Source of the DNA: Alishewanella tabrizica
Lineage (GTDB): Bacteria > Pseudomonadota > Gammaproteobacteria > Enterobacterales > Alteromonadaceae
Assembly: GCF_014652375.1 (NCBI RefSeq)
Contig: NZ_BMYR01000003.1
Location: 62,001 to 126,000 of the forward strand
Direction: 5' to 3'
DNA: 64,000 nt
Below, piece by piece: positions 9,932-18,731 of the stretch; the first letter of the stretch is position 1, and each line of letters opens with the position of its first letter. The position numbers were made by a program, and so were the translations under genes. The notes under the pieces were generated by a model, which did not search any database, was not told the origin of the DNA, and saw only the letters and a program-made list of their open reading frames with translations.

Positions 9932-10615
9932 TCAAAAATTGTATGCCAATTGCAATAACAGGGTGTCTCGCCCCCACTTTTCTTTGAGGGTTGTGACATG
10001 GTACCCAAAAGCGATATCAATGAATTGCCAACGCGTTTTTAGCATAATTTGCCCATGCCAAAAGTGAGATTTTCCTTCCCAATCCCAAGCCGTTTTATCA
10101 CCTGTGATAGAGGTATCGACTGCTGCGAATACAGACCAGTTTTCATTAAGTGGTAGGGTACGACTTAGCTGTAACACGTAATGTGCGCCACCAAAACCAA
10201 AATAATCCCAGGTATACCAGCCGTTTACACCCCATTGCCCATACGTGAGTTTAAGAGACACTTCTTGAAAATTTAAATCAGCACTGTAGCCTCGGCCATG
10301 ATAGGTATACTGCGAAAACATGGCATCTAATGCGATATCGTCGCTCAGTTGCCAAAAATAACCAACATAGCCATCCAGTTCTAGGGTGGTGCCTTCGTCA
10401 TAATCGACATTTGAGGTCCAGCCTCCAGCATACAGGCCATTTTCAAAACTGTACGTTAGCCCTGCTTGTAGCGCTGGGCGGTTGAGTGTTTGGCTTACCC
10501 CGTTAAATAGGTAATCACTCCCAAGTGTAACATTGCCTTGCCAATCTGCCTGGGTAGGCAAACTGATAAGCAGTAAGAGTGGCCATGTTGCTGTGGTCAA
10601 TGCGCTTATCTTCAT
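9932..10615 (-). CDS. TorF-family putative porin
   Basis: A protein of about 227 residues with a signal peptide (MKIS start, cleavage after PTQA) and a mature chain of amphipathic beta strands ending in AYNF, as expected for an outer-membrane barrel. The start GNVTLGSDYLFNGVSQT and the AGGWTSNVDY motif are typical of the TorF/Gcw_chp family. The frame is open to 10666, but the extra 17 residues do not fit a signal peptide, so the ATG at 10615 is chosen. The solute is unknown. It ends close to cysM on the same strand, but nothing suggests a shared pathway. Confidence 0.82.
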   Translation of the reverse strand: MKISALTTATWPLLLLISLPTQADWQGNVTLGSDYLFNGVSQTLNRPALQAGLTYSFENGLYAGGWTSNVDYDEGTTLELDGYVGYFWQLSDDIALDAMFSQYTYHGRGYSADLNFQEVSLKLTYGQWGVNGWYTWDYFGFGGAHYVLQLSRTLPLNENWSVFAAVDTSITGDKTAWDWEGKSHFWHGQIMLKTRWQFIDIAFGYHVTTLKEKWGRDTLLLQLAYNF

Positions 10616-10690
10616 ACGGTATCCAGTCAGAGATATGATGATAAAAGCATGGCTGCTAATAGCCACTTTGCAAGTTGTTAAAAAGATAAA

Positions 10691-11575
10691 TTAGAAAATG
10701 CCTGATGATAAATAGCGATCGCCTCGATCACAAATGATTGCCACAATTACCGCATTATCTATTTGTTCAGCTAAACGCAAAGCCGCATACACCGAACCGC
10801 CAGAACTGACACCGGCAAAAATACCTTCTTCTTTCGCTAAACGGCGCATAGTATTTAGCGCATCATCTTGCGTAATATCAATCACCTGATCAACACGGGC
10901 GGGTTCAAAAAAGCCAGGTAAATATTCTACAGGCCAGCGCCGAATTCCCGGTATGCTGGCGCCTTCGGCAGGTTGTAAGCCAATAATTTGAATAGCCGGA
11001 TTTTGCGTTTTTAAATAGCGCGACGTGCCCATTATAGTCCCTGTGGTGCCCATGCTAGAGACAAAATGGGTGATAGTACCACCGGTTTGTTGCCACAATT
11101 CTGGCCCCGTACTGGCAAAATGCGCGGCTGGATTATCGGTATTGTTAAATTGATCTAATACAATGCCTTTGCCTTCCGCTTGCAGTTGTAAAGCGAGATC
11201 GCGAGCACCTTCCATACCTTGTTCTTTACTGACCAAAATCAGCTCAGCGCCATAGGCACGCATCGAGGCTTTGCGCTCTTCGGTGGCGTTTGCCGGCATA
11301 ATTAATGTCATGGGATAGCCTTTTATAGCGGCCGCCATGGCTAATGCAATACCCGTATTACCACTGGTTGCTTCAATAATACGATCGCCAGGTTTGATGG
11401 CCCCACGTTGTTCGGCCTGAATAATCATATTGAGAGCAGGGCGATCTTTGACAGATCCTGCTGGATTATTCCCTTCAAGTTTGCACAGCACTACGCTGTT
11501 GGTATGGCTGGCTAAGCGTTGTAGCCGCACCAACGGTGTATTGCCAACATAGGCTTCAATAGTAGGAAATTGCAT
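10691..11575 (-). CDS. cysM: Cysteine synthase B (O-acetylserine sulfhydrylase)
   Basis: A PLP-dependent enzyme that makes cysteine from O-acetylserine and sulfide or thiosulfate in the cytoplasm. At 294 residues it is close to E. coli CysM (303). The PLP lysine is K43 in NNPAGSVKDRPA. The substrate loop EATSGNTGIALA, the phosphate-binding loop SSMGTTGTIMG, and the C-terminal GIFAGVSSGGS strand are all present. The GIRRWPVEYLPG segment favours CysM over CysK. It lies 24 bp after the methyltransferase gene on the same strand, so the two may be co-transcribed. Confidence 0.93.
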   Translation of the reverse strand: MQFPTIEAYVGNTPLVRLQRLASHTNSVVLCKLEGNNPAGSVKDRPALNMIIQAEQRGAIKPGDRIIEATSGNTGIALAMAAAIKGYPMTLIMPANATEERKASMRAYGAELILVSKEQGMEGARDLALQLQAEGKGIVLDQFNNTDNPAAHFASTGPELWQQTGGTITHFVSSMGTTGTIMGTSRYLKTQNPAIQIIGLQPAEGASIPGIRRWPVEYLPGFFEPARVDQVIDITQDDALNTMRRLAKEEGIFAGVSSGGSVYAALRLAEQIDNAVIVAIICDRGDRYLSSGIF

Positions 11576-11598
11576 AATATGCCTCGTTAATTCTAGTG

Positions 11599-12357
11599 TT
11601 ATTTAGCACAAGCGGCAGATAGTCTGAGCAAATTATCACAGATAACCGCAGCGGCAATCCCCACGTTCAGCGACTCGGCTGCGCCAAACGCCGGAATTGT
11701 GATTTTGCGCGTTACAAAGGCGCCTGTTGCTGTACTTATACCGTTTGCTTCATTACCTAGCACAATTAATCCGCCTGTTTGTTGCAGCGGGAGTGTGTGC
11801 ACATTCTCGCCCCCTAAATAGGCACCGTAAATAGGCAGTGTTGTCTGAGATAACACCGTGGTCAGCGGTAAATAATGCAATTGTACCCGTAAAAACGAGC
11901 CTTTTGCTGCAGCAATCACTTTAGGATTAAAGCAATCGGCAGTCTCAGGTGAGCAAACAATCTGATGTATACCGTACCAATCAGCAATCCTAATAATGCT
12001 GCCCAAGTTGCCTGGATCATTAATAGTATCCAATACTAACGTCCACGGCGTTGTCTCAAGGTCCACCTCAGGCCAATGTGGCATGGCGACCACTGCAAGG
12101 GCGGCATCGTTACTGCTAAAAGTACCAATTTTGACTAATTCATCTTCTGTGCATTGTTGCACTAAAGGTACGGTATGGAGCCTATCCGTATGTTTAGCCA
12201 AGAAAGAGGTCGTCGCAAAAAGCGCTTGCACTGTCCATGATGACGACAGGACTTCAAGTACCGCTTTTTCGCCTTCAACAAAAAACAGCTGTTCGGCTTT
12301 GCGATACTTTTTGGTATGCAGCGATTTGATAAGCTTGACCCATTTTTGACTGATCAT
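11599..12357 (-). CDS. TrmH/SpoU-family RNA methyltransferase
   Basis: A 252-residue 2'-O-methyltransferase of the SPOUT class, which methylates ribose in rRNA or tRNA using SAM. The N-terminal part (KYRKAEQLFFVEGEKAV) is the substrate-binding domain seen in RlmB/TsnR-like enzymes. The three SPOUT motifs are visible: DTINDPGNLGSIIRIADW (motif 1), LIVLGNEANGIS (motif 2) and IPAFGAAESLNVGIAAAVI (motif 3), which together form the deep trefoil knot. The exact target nucleotide is not clear. It is upstream of cysM and divergent from the hibernation factor gene. Confidence 0.88.
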   Translation of the reverse strand: MISQKWVKLIKSLHTKKYRKAEQLFFVEGEKAVLEVLSSSWTVQALFATTSFLAKHTDRLHTVPLVQQCTEDELVKIGTFSSNDAALAVVAMPHWPEVDLETTPWTLVLDTINDPGNLGSIIRIADWYGIHQIVCSPETADCFNPKVIAAAKGSFLRVQLHYLPLTTVLSQTTLPIYGAYLGGENVHTLPLQQTGGLIVLGNEANGISTATGAFVTRKITIPAFGAAESLNVGIAAAVICDNLLRLSAACAK

Positions 12358-12548
12358 ACGGTGAACTTGAGTAAATAACGATAGGGCTATTTTACCCTAA
12401 TCCCTCCAAAGGGTCTGCTAATTTTGCCACACCCCCTTGATGATAGCAGGTATCGTCTCCACGTATGTTTTAAGGCAATGTGAAACCATTTGATAAAACA
12501 GAGGTCTGACTTAAAGTCACGACGTAACGTTGTAAACAGGAGTAGCCT

Positions 12549-12914
12549 ATGCAAGTACAAATTAACACTGATCGTCATATACATGCCGACGAGCGTTTAG
12601 CCGAATTTGTTCGCGATACCCTAAAAAGTAAGTTAAACCGTTTTGCCGATCATCTCACACGTATTGAAGTGCATTTAAGTGATGAAAATAGTAGCGTTAA
12701 ACAAGATGGTGCAGACAAACGTTGCCTGATAGAAGCGCGTTTTGAAGGCCAAGAGCCGATTGCGGTAACTGAACATGCTGCCACAGTGGGACAAGCCATC
12801 TCGGGGGCTGCTGATAAAATGCAGCGCAAACTAGGTACGCTTGTTGGTAAGTTACGCGATAAGCATGGTCGTGTTGATACGCATCATTTTGCTGAGCCTG
12901 ACGAAGTTGCGTAA
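12549..12914 (+). CDS. HPF/RaiA-family ribosome-associated inhibitor
   Basis: A 121-residue cytoplasmic protein of the S30AE/HPF-YfiA family, which binds the 30S subunit and silences ribosomes in starvation or stationary phase. The family pattern is clear: the MQVQINTDRH start, a basic helix KSKLNRFADHLTRIEVHLSDE, the strand LIEARFEGQEPIAVTEHA, and a second helix rich in lysine and arginine. It lacks the long C-terminal dimerisation domain of long HPF. The AGGAG-type site 8 nt upstream supports the start. It is divergent from the methyltransferase gene. Confidence 0.85.
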   Translation: MQVQINTDRHIHADERLAEFVRDTLKSKLNRFADHLTRIEVHLSDENSSVKQDGADKRCLIEARFEGQEPIAVTEHAATVGQAISGAADKMQRKLGTLVGKLRDKHGRVDTHHFAEPDEVA

Positions 12915-12930
12915 TCAGTTCTCTGCCTAT

Positions 12931-12963
12931 AAAAACGCCGCCTAATTTAGGCGGCGTTTTTGT
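12931..12963. terminator. Bidirectional terminator
   Basis: AAAAACGCCGCC and GGCGGCGTTTTTG form a strong stem with an A-run on one side and a T-run on the other. It lies between the convergent hibernation-factor and amidohydrolase genes and can serve both strands. Confidence 0.9.
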
Positions 12964-12992
12964 CGGTGCGTAGTGGTTATGTTGCTAAGAGG

Positions 12993-14651
12993 TTATAGCG
13001 GCTTTTTGTAACGCTGCTGGCCGTGTATCCAGGTTTCAACGGTTGTGGTTTGCCAAATTTTCTCGGCAGGGATAGAAAAGATATCCTGATCAACCAGAAT
13101 AAAATCGGCCCAACTGCCCGGTGCTAAAGTGCCCATTTTGTCTTCCTGAAAAGCACCGTAAGCGGCGTCAACGGTAAAAGAGCGTAACGCCTCGACTAAG
13201 GTGAGACGTTGTTCTGGCAGCCAACCGCCAACCGGTTGATTTTGCTGATCTTGCCGGGTAACGGATGCGTGTAAACCATGGAAGGGATTTGCCAGTTCAA
13301 CGGGGAAATCAGAACCACCAACAATGATGCTGCCTTGATCAATAAAGGTACGCCATGCATAAGCACCCCGTAAGCGGGCAACACCTAAACGATCACCTGC
13401 CATATTCATGTCTGAAGTGGCATGCACGGCTTGCATTGCCGGTAATACATGTAATGCCTTAAAGCGCGGAATATCTTGTGGTGAAACAATTTGCGCATGT
13501 TCAATCCGATGCCGACTCAGTTGTCTTGTCTCACTTGTACTCAGTTGTTCAAAACGGTCTAACACCAATCGATTGGCTCTGTCACCAATAGCATGAACAT
13601 TGGCTTGGAAACCGGCGGCAAGGGTTAAACGCATAATTTCGGTAAGGGCATCGGGTTGCGTAACCAGTAATCCCTGTTGGCCTGGTTGATCGCTGTAATC
13701 GGCCAATAATGCAGCGCCACGGCTACCCAGTGCGCCATCACCATAGATTTTAACCGAGCGAATATCTAGCCAGTCAGTTGGATCATCGATGATACCTTGT
13801 GCAAACCAGTTTTGTAATTCAGGATCTTTAGCCGACAACATAGGATAAATACGCACACCAAGTTGCTTTTCTTGTTGTAGCGTTTGGTAAAGCTTCATCA
13901 CGTCAGTATTCACGCCAGCATCATGAACCGAGGTGATCCCCACTGCATGTAAATGGTTAAACGCCGTTTTTAAGGCTGCACGTTTTTCGGTTGGCGTTGG
14001 GGCAGGGATTTTGCGCTGAACTAAGTACATAGCGTTATCAATTAATACACCAGTTGGCTCGCCATTGGCATCTCGAATGATTTCGCCGCCTGGTGGATCA
14101 ATCGTATCTTTGGTAATACCGGCCAATGCCAGTGCTTTACTGTTAACCCATGCTGCGTGTGAATCGACCCGCACTAAGTACACTGGTTTATCGGCAACCA
14201 TCTCATCTAGGCTGTTTTTGCTGGGAAAAGCGTTACTCTCCCACAACACCTGATTCCATCCTCGGCCAATAATCCATTGTTGCTGTGGATTGTTTTGCGC
14301 AAATGTCGCGACGCTGGCAGCCGACTGTTGTTCACTGACAATACCACGTAAATCGGCTTGATTAAGGTATTCTCCCAGCCCTAACACATGACCATGTCCA
14401 TCAATTAAACCGGGTAAAACAGTTTGGCCTTTCCCATCAAGTTTTTTGGCGGTTGCATACTGTGCTATCAAGCTGTTATCGCCACGCGCAAGCACTTCCC
14501 CAGTTTCATCATCAAATGCTAATGCCTGAAAATTTACCAATTGCCGATTTTCGTCAAAACCATAGCCTTGAATATTGTGAAGTACCACTGGAGCAGCCAA
14601 GCTGCTTAAGCTACATAACGATAAAAGCAGAACCAAAGGTTTAATTTGCAT
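12993..14651 (-). CDS. Exported YtcJ-like amidohydrolase
   Basis: A 552-residue metal-dependent hydrolase of the amidohydrolase-3 (YtcJ/exoenzyme-regulatory AepA) type. A signal peptide (MQIKPLVLLLSLCSLSSLAA) points to the periplasm. The metal-binding HxH pair is at residues 86 and 88 in LPGLIDGHGHVLG. Further family motifs are the HDAGV segment, the lysine-containing VKIYGDGALGSRGA block, HAIGDRAN and RIEHAQIVSP, and the final metal aspartate in VGGSDFPVE. Enzymes of this family cleave amide or imide bonds, but the substrate here is unknown. It is a single gene ending at a bidirectional terminator. Confidence 0.88.
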   Translation of the reverse strand: MQIKPLVLLLSLCSLSSLAAPVVLHNIQGYGFDENRQLVNFQALAFDDETGEVLARGDNSLIAQYATAKKLDGKGQTVLPGLIDGHGHVLGLGEYLNQADLRGIVSEQQSAASVATFAQNNPQQQWIIGRGWNQVLWESNAFPSKNSLDEMVADKPVYLVRVDSHAAWVNSKALALAGITKDTIDPPGGEIIRDANGEPTGVLIDNAMYLVQRKIPAPTPTEKRAALKTAFNHLHAVGITSVHDAGVNTDVMKLYQTLQQEKQLGVRIYPMLSAKDPELQNWFAQGIIDDPTDWLDIRSVKIYGDGALGSRGAALLADYSDQPGQQGLLVTQPDALTEIMRLTLAAGFQANVHAIGDRANRLVLDRFEQLSTSETRQLSRHRIEHAQIVSPQDIPRFKALHVLPAMQAVHATSDMNMAGDRLGVARLRGAYAWRTFIDQGSIIVGGSDFPVELANPFHGLHASVTRQDQQNQPVGGWLPEQRLTLVEALRSFTVDAAYGAFQEDKMGTLAPGSWADFILVDQDIFSIPAEKIWQTTTVETWIHGQQRYKKPL

Positions 14652-14730
14652 ACTCTACCCAGAAAACAGATTAAATGATTGTTCGACTATATCAGGGCTT
14701 GTTCATTTAGGGCATGCCACGCTACAGAAT

Positions 14731-14758
14731 GACAAAAATGCCCGACGAAACGCCGGGC
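14731..14758 (-). terminator. Terminator after the pectate lyase gene
   Basis: Read on the minus strand, GCCCGGCG and CGTCGGGC pair as an 8-bp stem with one G-U pair, followed by ATTTTTG. It lies about 35 bp after the stop codon. Confidence 0.75.
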
Positions 14759-14792
14759 GAAGATTTAGACAGTATAACTTGATACCCTCTCT

Positions 14793-16760
14793 TTAGTTCT
14801 CGTACCCTTGAATGTCACCAATTCCTGGTGGTAATAAGCCTTTTAGCATGGTTGGCGTGTAAGCACCTGCATCGGTCCAGATCACCCAATCGATATCGGT
14901 TTTATAGCTGCTATTCCCGGCATCGCCGAGTTGTAAATAATTATCTGTTGCGTTGCTCGCTGGGCGCATGGTCACGTTCTCCAATACACCTAGCGGGGTA
15001 TTATTACCCGCAACATACACAGCGACATTGCCTGTGGTTGGCGAGCTTAACGCGACGGTGAAATGATAGACGCGGTACTGCGTCATATCTAAGGGATCGG
15101 GTTCATTTGCTTTGCCTAGCGTGACAGATGAACCGTTATTGGCATTTTCAAGTTGAATACCGGCATTGTTACCATCACCACGCAAAACAATTTTCAAACG
15201 GCTGGTGGGTGTGGTTGCGGCAGTATCGCCAAAGGCGATTTCCGTTTCAAGCATACGCTGGCCATCGTTATTGCCTTTTATGCCCATCAATAGGGTAAAG
15301 TATTTTGGATAGACGCCATCAGCTCTGAGGATGCTTTCAATTTTTGCGCGGCTACGATCAGCGCCTGCGGCGGTGCTATCAAAGGTTACCGTACCATTGC
15401 CATTAGCCGTGAATAAGTTGGGTTCAGTGACACCTCCACTTTGCTGTAAAACAAATTGACTCGCACTACCGTCGGCTAGAATTAGGGCGCCTGCAGTAAA
15501 TGGATCGGTGTCGGCGCTATAGCTAACCCAATCGACTTGGGTCGGTGGCAGGGTGGGATCTATAGGAACGGGTTCGGGTGCCGGCTCTTCAGGTTCAACT
15601 GGTGCAGGTGCGGGAGCTGGGCATAACCCTGGGCTGGGCGGAGTATTAATTTTTCCTACCCCCGCATAGCGTAGTACCGTTTCTTTCACCTGATGTACCG
15701 GAATTAAACTCTGCTGGTAACGATAGGGAACATTTAGCTCACCTGTAGATTGATTGTCATTAGCAATAACTGAACCAGGTGCGCCCGGTTCCCAGGTGAT
15801 ATTTTCAAAAATGTTATCAATCAACTGCCAATACCCCACTTGCTGGCTAAACATCGACATTACGGGGTTTTTCATATTGGCAAAGTGATTTTGTTCTACT
15901 CGAATAACCGCCCCCATGCGTGAGTTAATCCCACTTTCTATAGCGCCGTCATAAAAGTTGTTATAAATATGGCCTTTACCAAAACGAAACAGCGGTAAAC
16001 GTGAATTAACGTTATACCAATGATTATGATGGTAAGTGAGTGTGCGTTCGTAGTTGTCGCTGTCAGAAGAACCGACTAAAGAGGTCTTCCAGCTATTGTG
16101 AAACTTGTTAAACGAGATAGTAATATGCTTGGCATCGCCCTTAGCATCAATTAAGCCATCATAATAATCTTTTACTTGATCAAGTGTTAAGCTGGTATCG
16201 TCCACTGTTAGGCTATTGTAAAGCTCATTATGATCAATCCAAATGTGACTGGCAGGGCCTTCAATACTAATACCATCACCGGGGGCATTCATGTTGGCGC
16301 GTACATGGTGAATACGCAGATTACGAATGATAACATTACGTGCTCTAACGATGTTAAACCCAATGCCGGCCATTTCACCTTGTGTTCCCAAACCAATGAT
16401 CGACACATCTTGAATATCTTTGATATCAATGCGGGTATCTTTGGCATTTTGTAATGTGATGGTTCCGTTTACCCAAATGGTAAGCGGACGGGCGGGATCT
16501 TTACTTTTTAACGCCTCGATAATTTCTTCACCGGTGCATGCAATAACTTCAACGCGATTTTCACCGCTACCACCTGTGGTGCCGCCTTCTTCTGAAGCAT
16601 AACCGTACACGGTATCTAAGTCTGTTAAGATCACCGCGCTAGTATTAGGAGGTGCGACGGGCGGGGTGATGATCACCGCGTCCCCTTCTACAGGATCGTT
16701 GTTATTACAGCCAACGAGTAGGCTACTAAGGAGTAGCGTTAACAGTGTTTTCTGATACAT
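14793..16760 (-). CDS. Pectate lyase family 1 lipoprotein with C-terminal beta domain
   Basis: A 655-residue secreted enzyme predicted to cleave polygalacturonate by beta-elimination. A lipobox (LLVGC, Cys 18) shows it is a lipoprotein. About residues 45-360 form a PL1 parallel beta helix: GISIEGPASHIWIDHNEL, then DDTSLTLDQVKDYYDGLID with calcium-binding aspartates, then SRLPLFRFGKGHIYNNF with the catalytic arginine near 254-259. A proline-rich linker near 378-400 leads to a C-terminal beta domain (about 405-645) that looks like a concanavalin/LamG-type fold. That domain's ligand is unknown. No other pectin gene lies in the window. Confidence 0.85.
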   Translation of the reverse strand: MYQKTLLTLLLSSLLVGCNNNDPVEGDAVIITPPVAPPNTSAVILTDLDTVYGYASEEGGTTGGSGENRVEVIACTGEEIIEALKSKDPARPLTIWVNGTITLQNAKDTRIDIKDIQDVSIIGLGTQGEMAGIGFNIVRARNVIIRNLRIHHVRANMNAPGDGISIEGPASHIWIDHNELYNSLTVDDTSLTLDQVKDYYDGLIDAKGDAKHITISFNKFHNSWKTSLVGSSDSDNYERTLTYHHNHWYNVNSRLPLFRFGKGHIYNNFYDGAIESGINSRMGAVIRVEQNHFANMKNPVMSMFSQQVGYWQLIDNIFENITWEPGAPGSVIANDNQSTGELNVPYRYQQSLIPVHQVKETVLRYAGVGKINTPPSPGLCPAPAPAPVEPEEPAPEPVPIDPTLPPTQVDWVSYSADTDPFTAGALILADGSASQFVLQQSGGVTEPNLFTANGNGTVTFDSTAAGADRSRAKIESILRADGVYPKYFTLLMGIKGNNDGQRMLETEIAFGDTAATTPTSRLKIVLRGDGNNAGIQLENANNGSSVTLGKANEPDPLDMTQYRVYHFTVALSSPTTGNVAVYVAGNNTPLGVLENVTMRPASNATDNYLQLGDAGNSSYKTDIDWVIWTDAGAYTPTMLKGLLPPGIGDIQGYEN

Positions 16761-17183
16761 TTTTCTACCTTGCTGATTTAGTTTAATAATTTTATTTTTA
16801 TTGCGTTAAAGCAATACGTTTTACCGTCCTGTCTACCGGTGGCATTTTTTGTTTAAAAAATACGTTTTGTTTTAAGATGGCCCGACAGTGTATTTCTTAT
16901 GGCTAAAGAGAGTAATAAACACAATTTTTTTGTGGGCGTTTGCATTGTTATCTGGTAAAAGTTTCGTATCTGGTATAAAACTTCTAAGCTGCTTGAGGAA
17001 AGTTTTCCTTTTTGCCTTTTTGTGGAATGCGTGAGGGTGCAAAAAGTTATTTTATCACATAGAATGAACTTTCTTGCGCCAGCTATCTCTGATGTTCTGG
17101 CAACGCTTCGGATCCGTTTAAACGCCGTTTTTTTGCGCTTAAAACAACTTATGTCTAACTATAATGAATAAGAAAGCCTATTA
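16761..17183. other. Intergenic region, 423 bp, divergent promoters
   Basis: This AT-rich gap separates the divergent pectate lyase and M23 peptidase genes and should hold both promoters. I see no convincing gene, RNA or strong operator, only runs of T and A. Confidence 0.5.
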
Positions 17184-18551
17184 ATGTTAAACAGCCTATT
17201 TCTTGATTTTCGACGTCGCGTGCCGCGAGGCCATCAACGCTTAATGTTGTTATGCTTATTCAGTATCAGTGTCTTGTTATTGTGGCCATCTCCACAGCGT
17301 CAAGCGCAAAGTGGTATGGGTGTTATGCCACTACTGCTGGGAATAGGGTTACAGCATGCGCCGCAACAGTTGGATGCGTTGCCACTCAATCAATTTAGTT
17401 CATGGATCGGTGATAAATTACAAACCGACCCCGTTGAAGATCCCTTTATTAAGATTTACAACATCTCGGCGGGCGATAGCTTAAGCCGTATATTTTCTCG
17501 TTATAATTTGGGTTATCAAACCGTACAACAAGTTATGGCAGCTGATGAATCCTTGCTGGCGCTGGATGTACTTCGACCGGGTAATAAACTTACTTTGCAG
17601 TTAGATGACGCTGGGCAATTACAAAGTATGGAGCTGTACATACACGCAGGGAAAAAAGTACTTTACCAACGTGTTGCTGAAGATGAATTTGCTTACCAAG
17701 AATTGCTCGACGAAGGTGTTTGGCAAAAAGATATATTAGTTGGGGATGTGTTTGGCAGCTTTTATGTGTCTGCACAGCGCGCAGGTTTAAATGATGCCGA
17801 CATCTATAATATCAATCAATTGTTTAAAGATCGTCTGAACTTTGCTCGTGACATCCAAGCGGGGGCGCAGTTTCAAGTATTACGTAGCGAAAATTATGTT
17901 GGTGAAGAAACCACCGGCCAAAGTCGGATTGAAGCCATTCGGATTTTAAACCGGCGTCAAGTATTAACCGCGTTCATGCATGATGATGGCCAATATTATG
18001 ATGCTAATGGAGACAGCTTAGAGCGAGCCTTTTCGCGTGTTCCGTTGGCAAATCAGGCTCGTGTCAGCTCTAATTTTAATCCCCGACGCTTACACCCCAT
18101 CACCAAACGGATTTCGCCACACAACGGTACCGATTTCCCATTACCCATAGGTACACCTATTTTAGCACCGGCAGACGGAGTGGTTACTCGAATTGAAAAC
18201 CATCCTTTCGCGGGCAAATATATTGAGATCCAGCATTTTGGTAACTACAAAACCCGTTATCTGCACTTAAGTCGGTTTAATGTGCAACGTGGGCAGCGGG
18301 TAACACGTGGCCAACGTATCGCATTATCTGGTAATACTGGCCGTTCAACTGGCCCCCACCTACATTATGAATTGCACATCAATAATAGACCCGTTAATCC
18401 AATGACTGCGCATATTCCGTTAGCAAGGCCTGTTCCTGCTGAATCTAAATCGGCATTCGCAGCTAGGGTGAAACAGTTAACCGCGCAAATGGACCAGCAA
18501 ACATTACTCGCTAAACAACAAAGTAATACTGAAGAGTCGGCAGCGGATTAA
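17184..18551 (+). CDS. M23-family murein endopeptidase (MepM-like)
   Basis: A 455-residue envelope protein that probably cuts peptide cross-links in peptidoglycan. A helix near residues 20-36 anchors it. An OapA/LysM-like segment follows (about 88-140, YNISAGDSLSRIFSRYNLGY), then a spacer, then the LytM/M23 domain (about 290-410). The zinc ligands are visible: H313 and D317 in HNGTDFP, and the pair in GPHLHYELH near 393-397. It resembles E. coli MepM in layout and length (440 residues). The start at 17184 has only a weak ribosome-binding site. A bidirectional terminator follows. Confidence 0.9.
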   Translation: MLNSLFLDFRRRVPRGHQRLMLLCLFSISVLLLWPSPQRQAQSGMGVMPLLLGIGLQHAPQQLDALPLNQFSSWIGDKLQTDPVEDPFIKIYNISAGDSLSRIFSRYNLGYQTVQQVMAADESLLALDVLRPGNKLTLQLDDAGQLQSMELYIHAGKKVLYQRVAEDEFAYQELLDEGVWQKDILVGDVFGSFYVSAQRAGLNDADIYNINQLFKDRLNFARDIQAGAQFQVLRSENYVGEETTGQSRIEAIRILNRRQVLTAFMHDDGQYYDANGDSLERAFSRVPLANQARVSSNFNPRRLHPITKRISPHNGTDFPLPIGTPILAPADGVVTRIENHPFAGKYIEIQHFGNYKTRYLHLSRFNVQRGQRVTRGQRIALSGNTGRSTGPHLHYELHINNRPVNPMTAHIPLARPVPAESKSAFAARVKQLTAQMDQQTLLAKQQSNTEESAAD

Positions 18552-18652
18552 CTGAGATTGATGCATTAGACATCGTAACCTTGATAGCTTGGCGGGTAAG
18601 GTTGAATAGAAATCGCTAAACCGATACGGTTGAATTAGGCCTAATACTCAGA

Positions 18653-18690
18653 CATAAAAAATGCCCCATAACAGGGGCATTTTTTATGTT
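18653..18690. terminator. Bidirectional terminator
   Basis: ACATAAAAAATGCCCC and GGGGCATTTTTTATGT pair as a long stem around a 6-nt loop. It lies between the converging M23 and S10 peptidase genes. Confidence 0.9.
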
Positions 18691-18731
18691 ACAAAAGGGT
18701 ATGATCTACATTGGGTTACCCATTAAAAACG

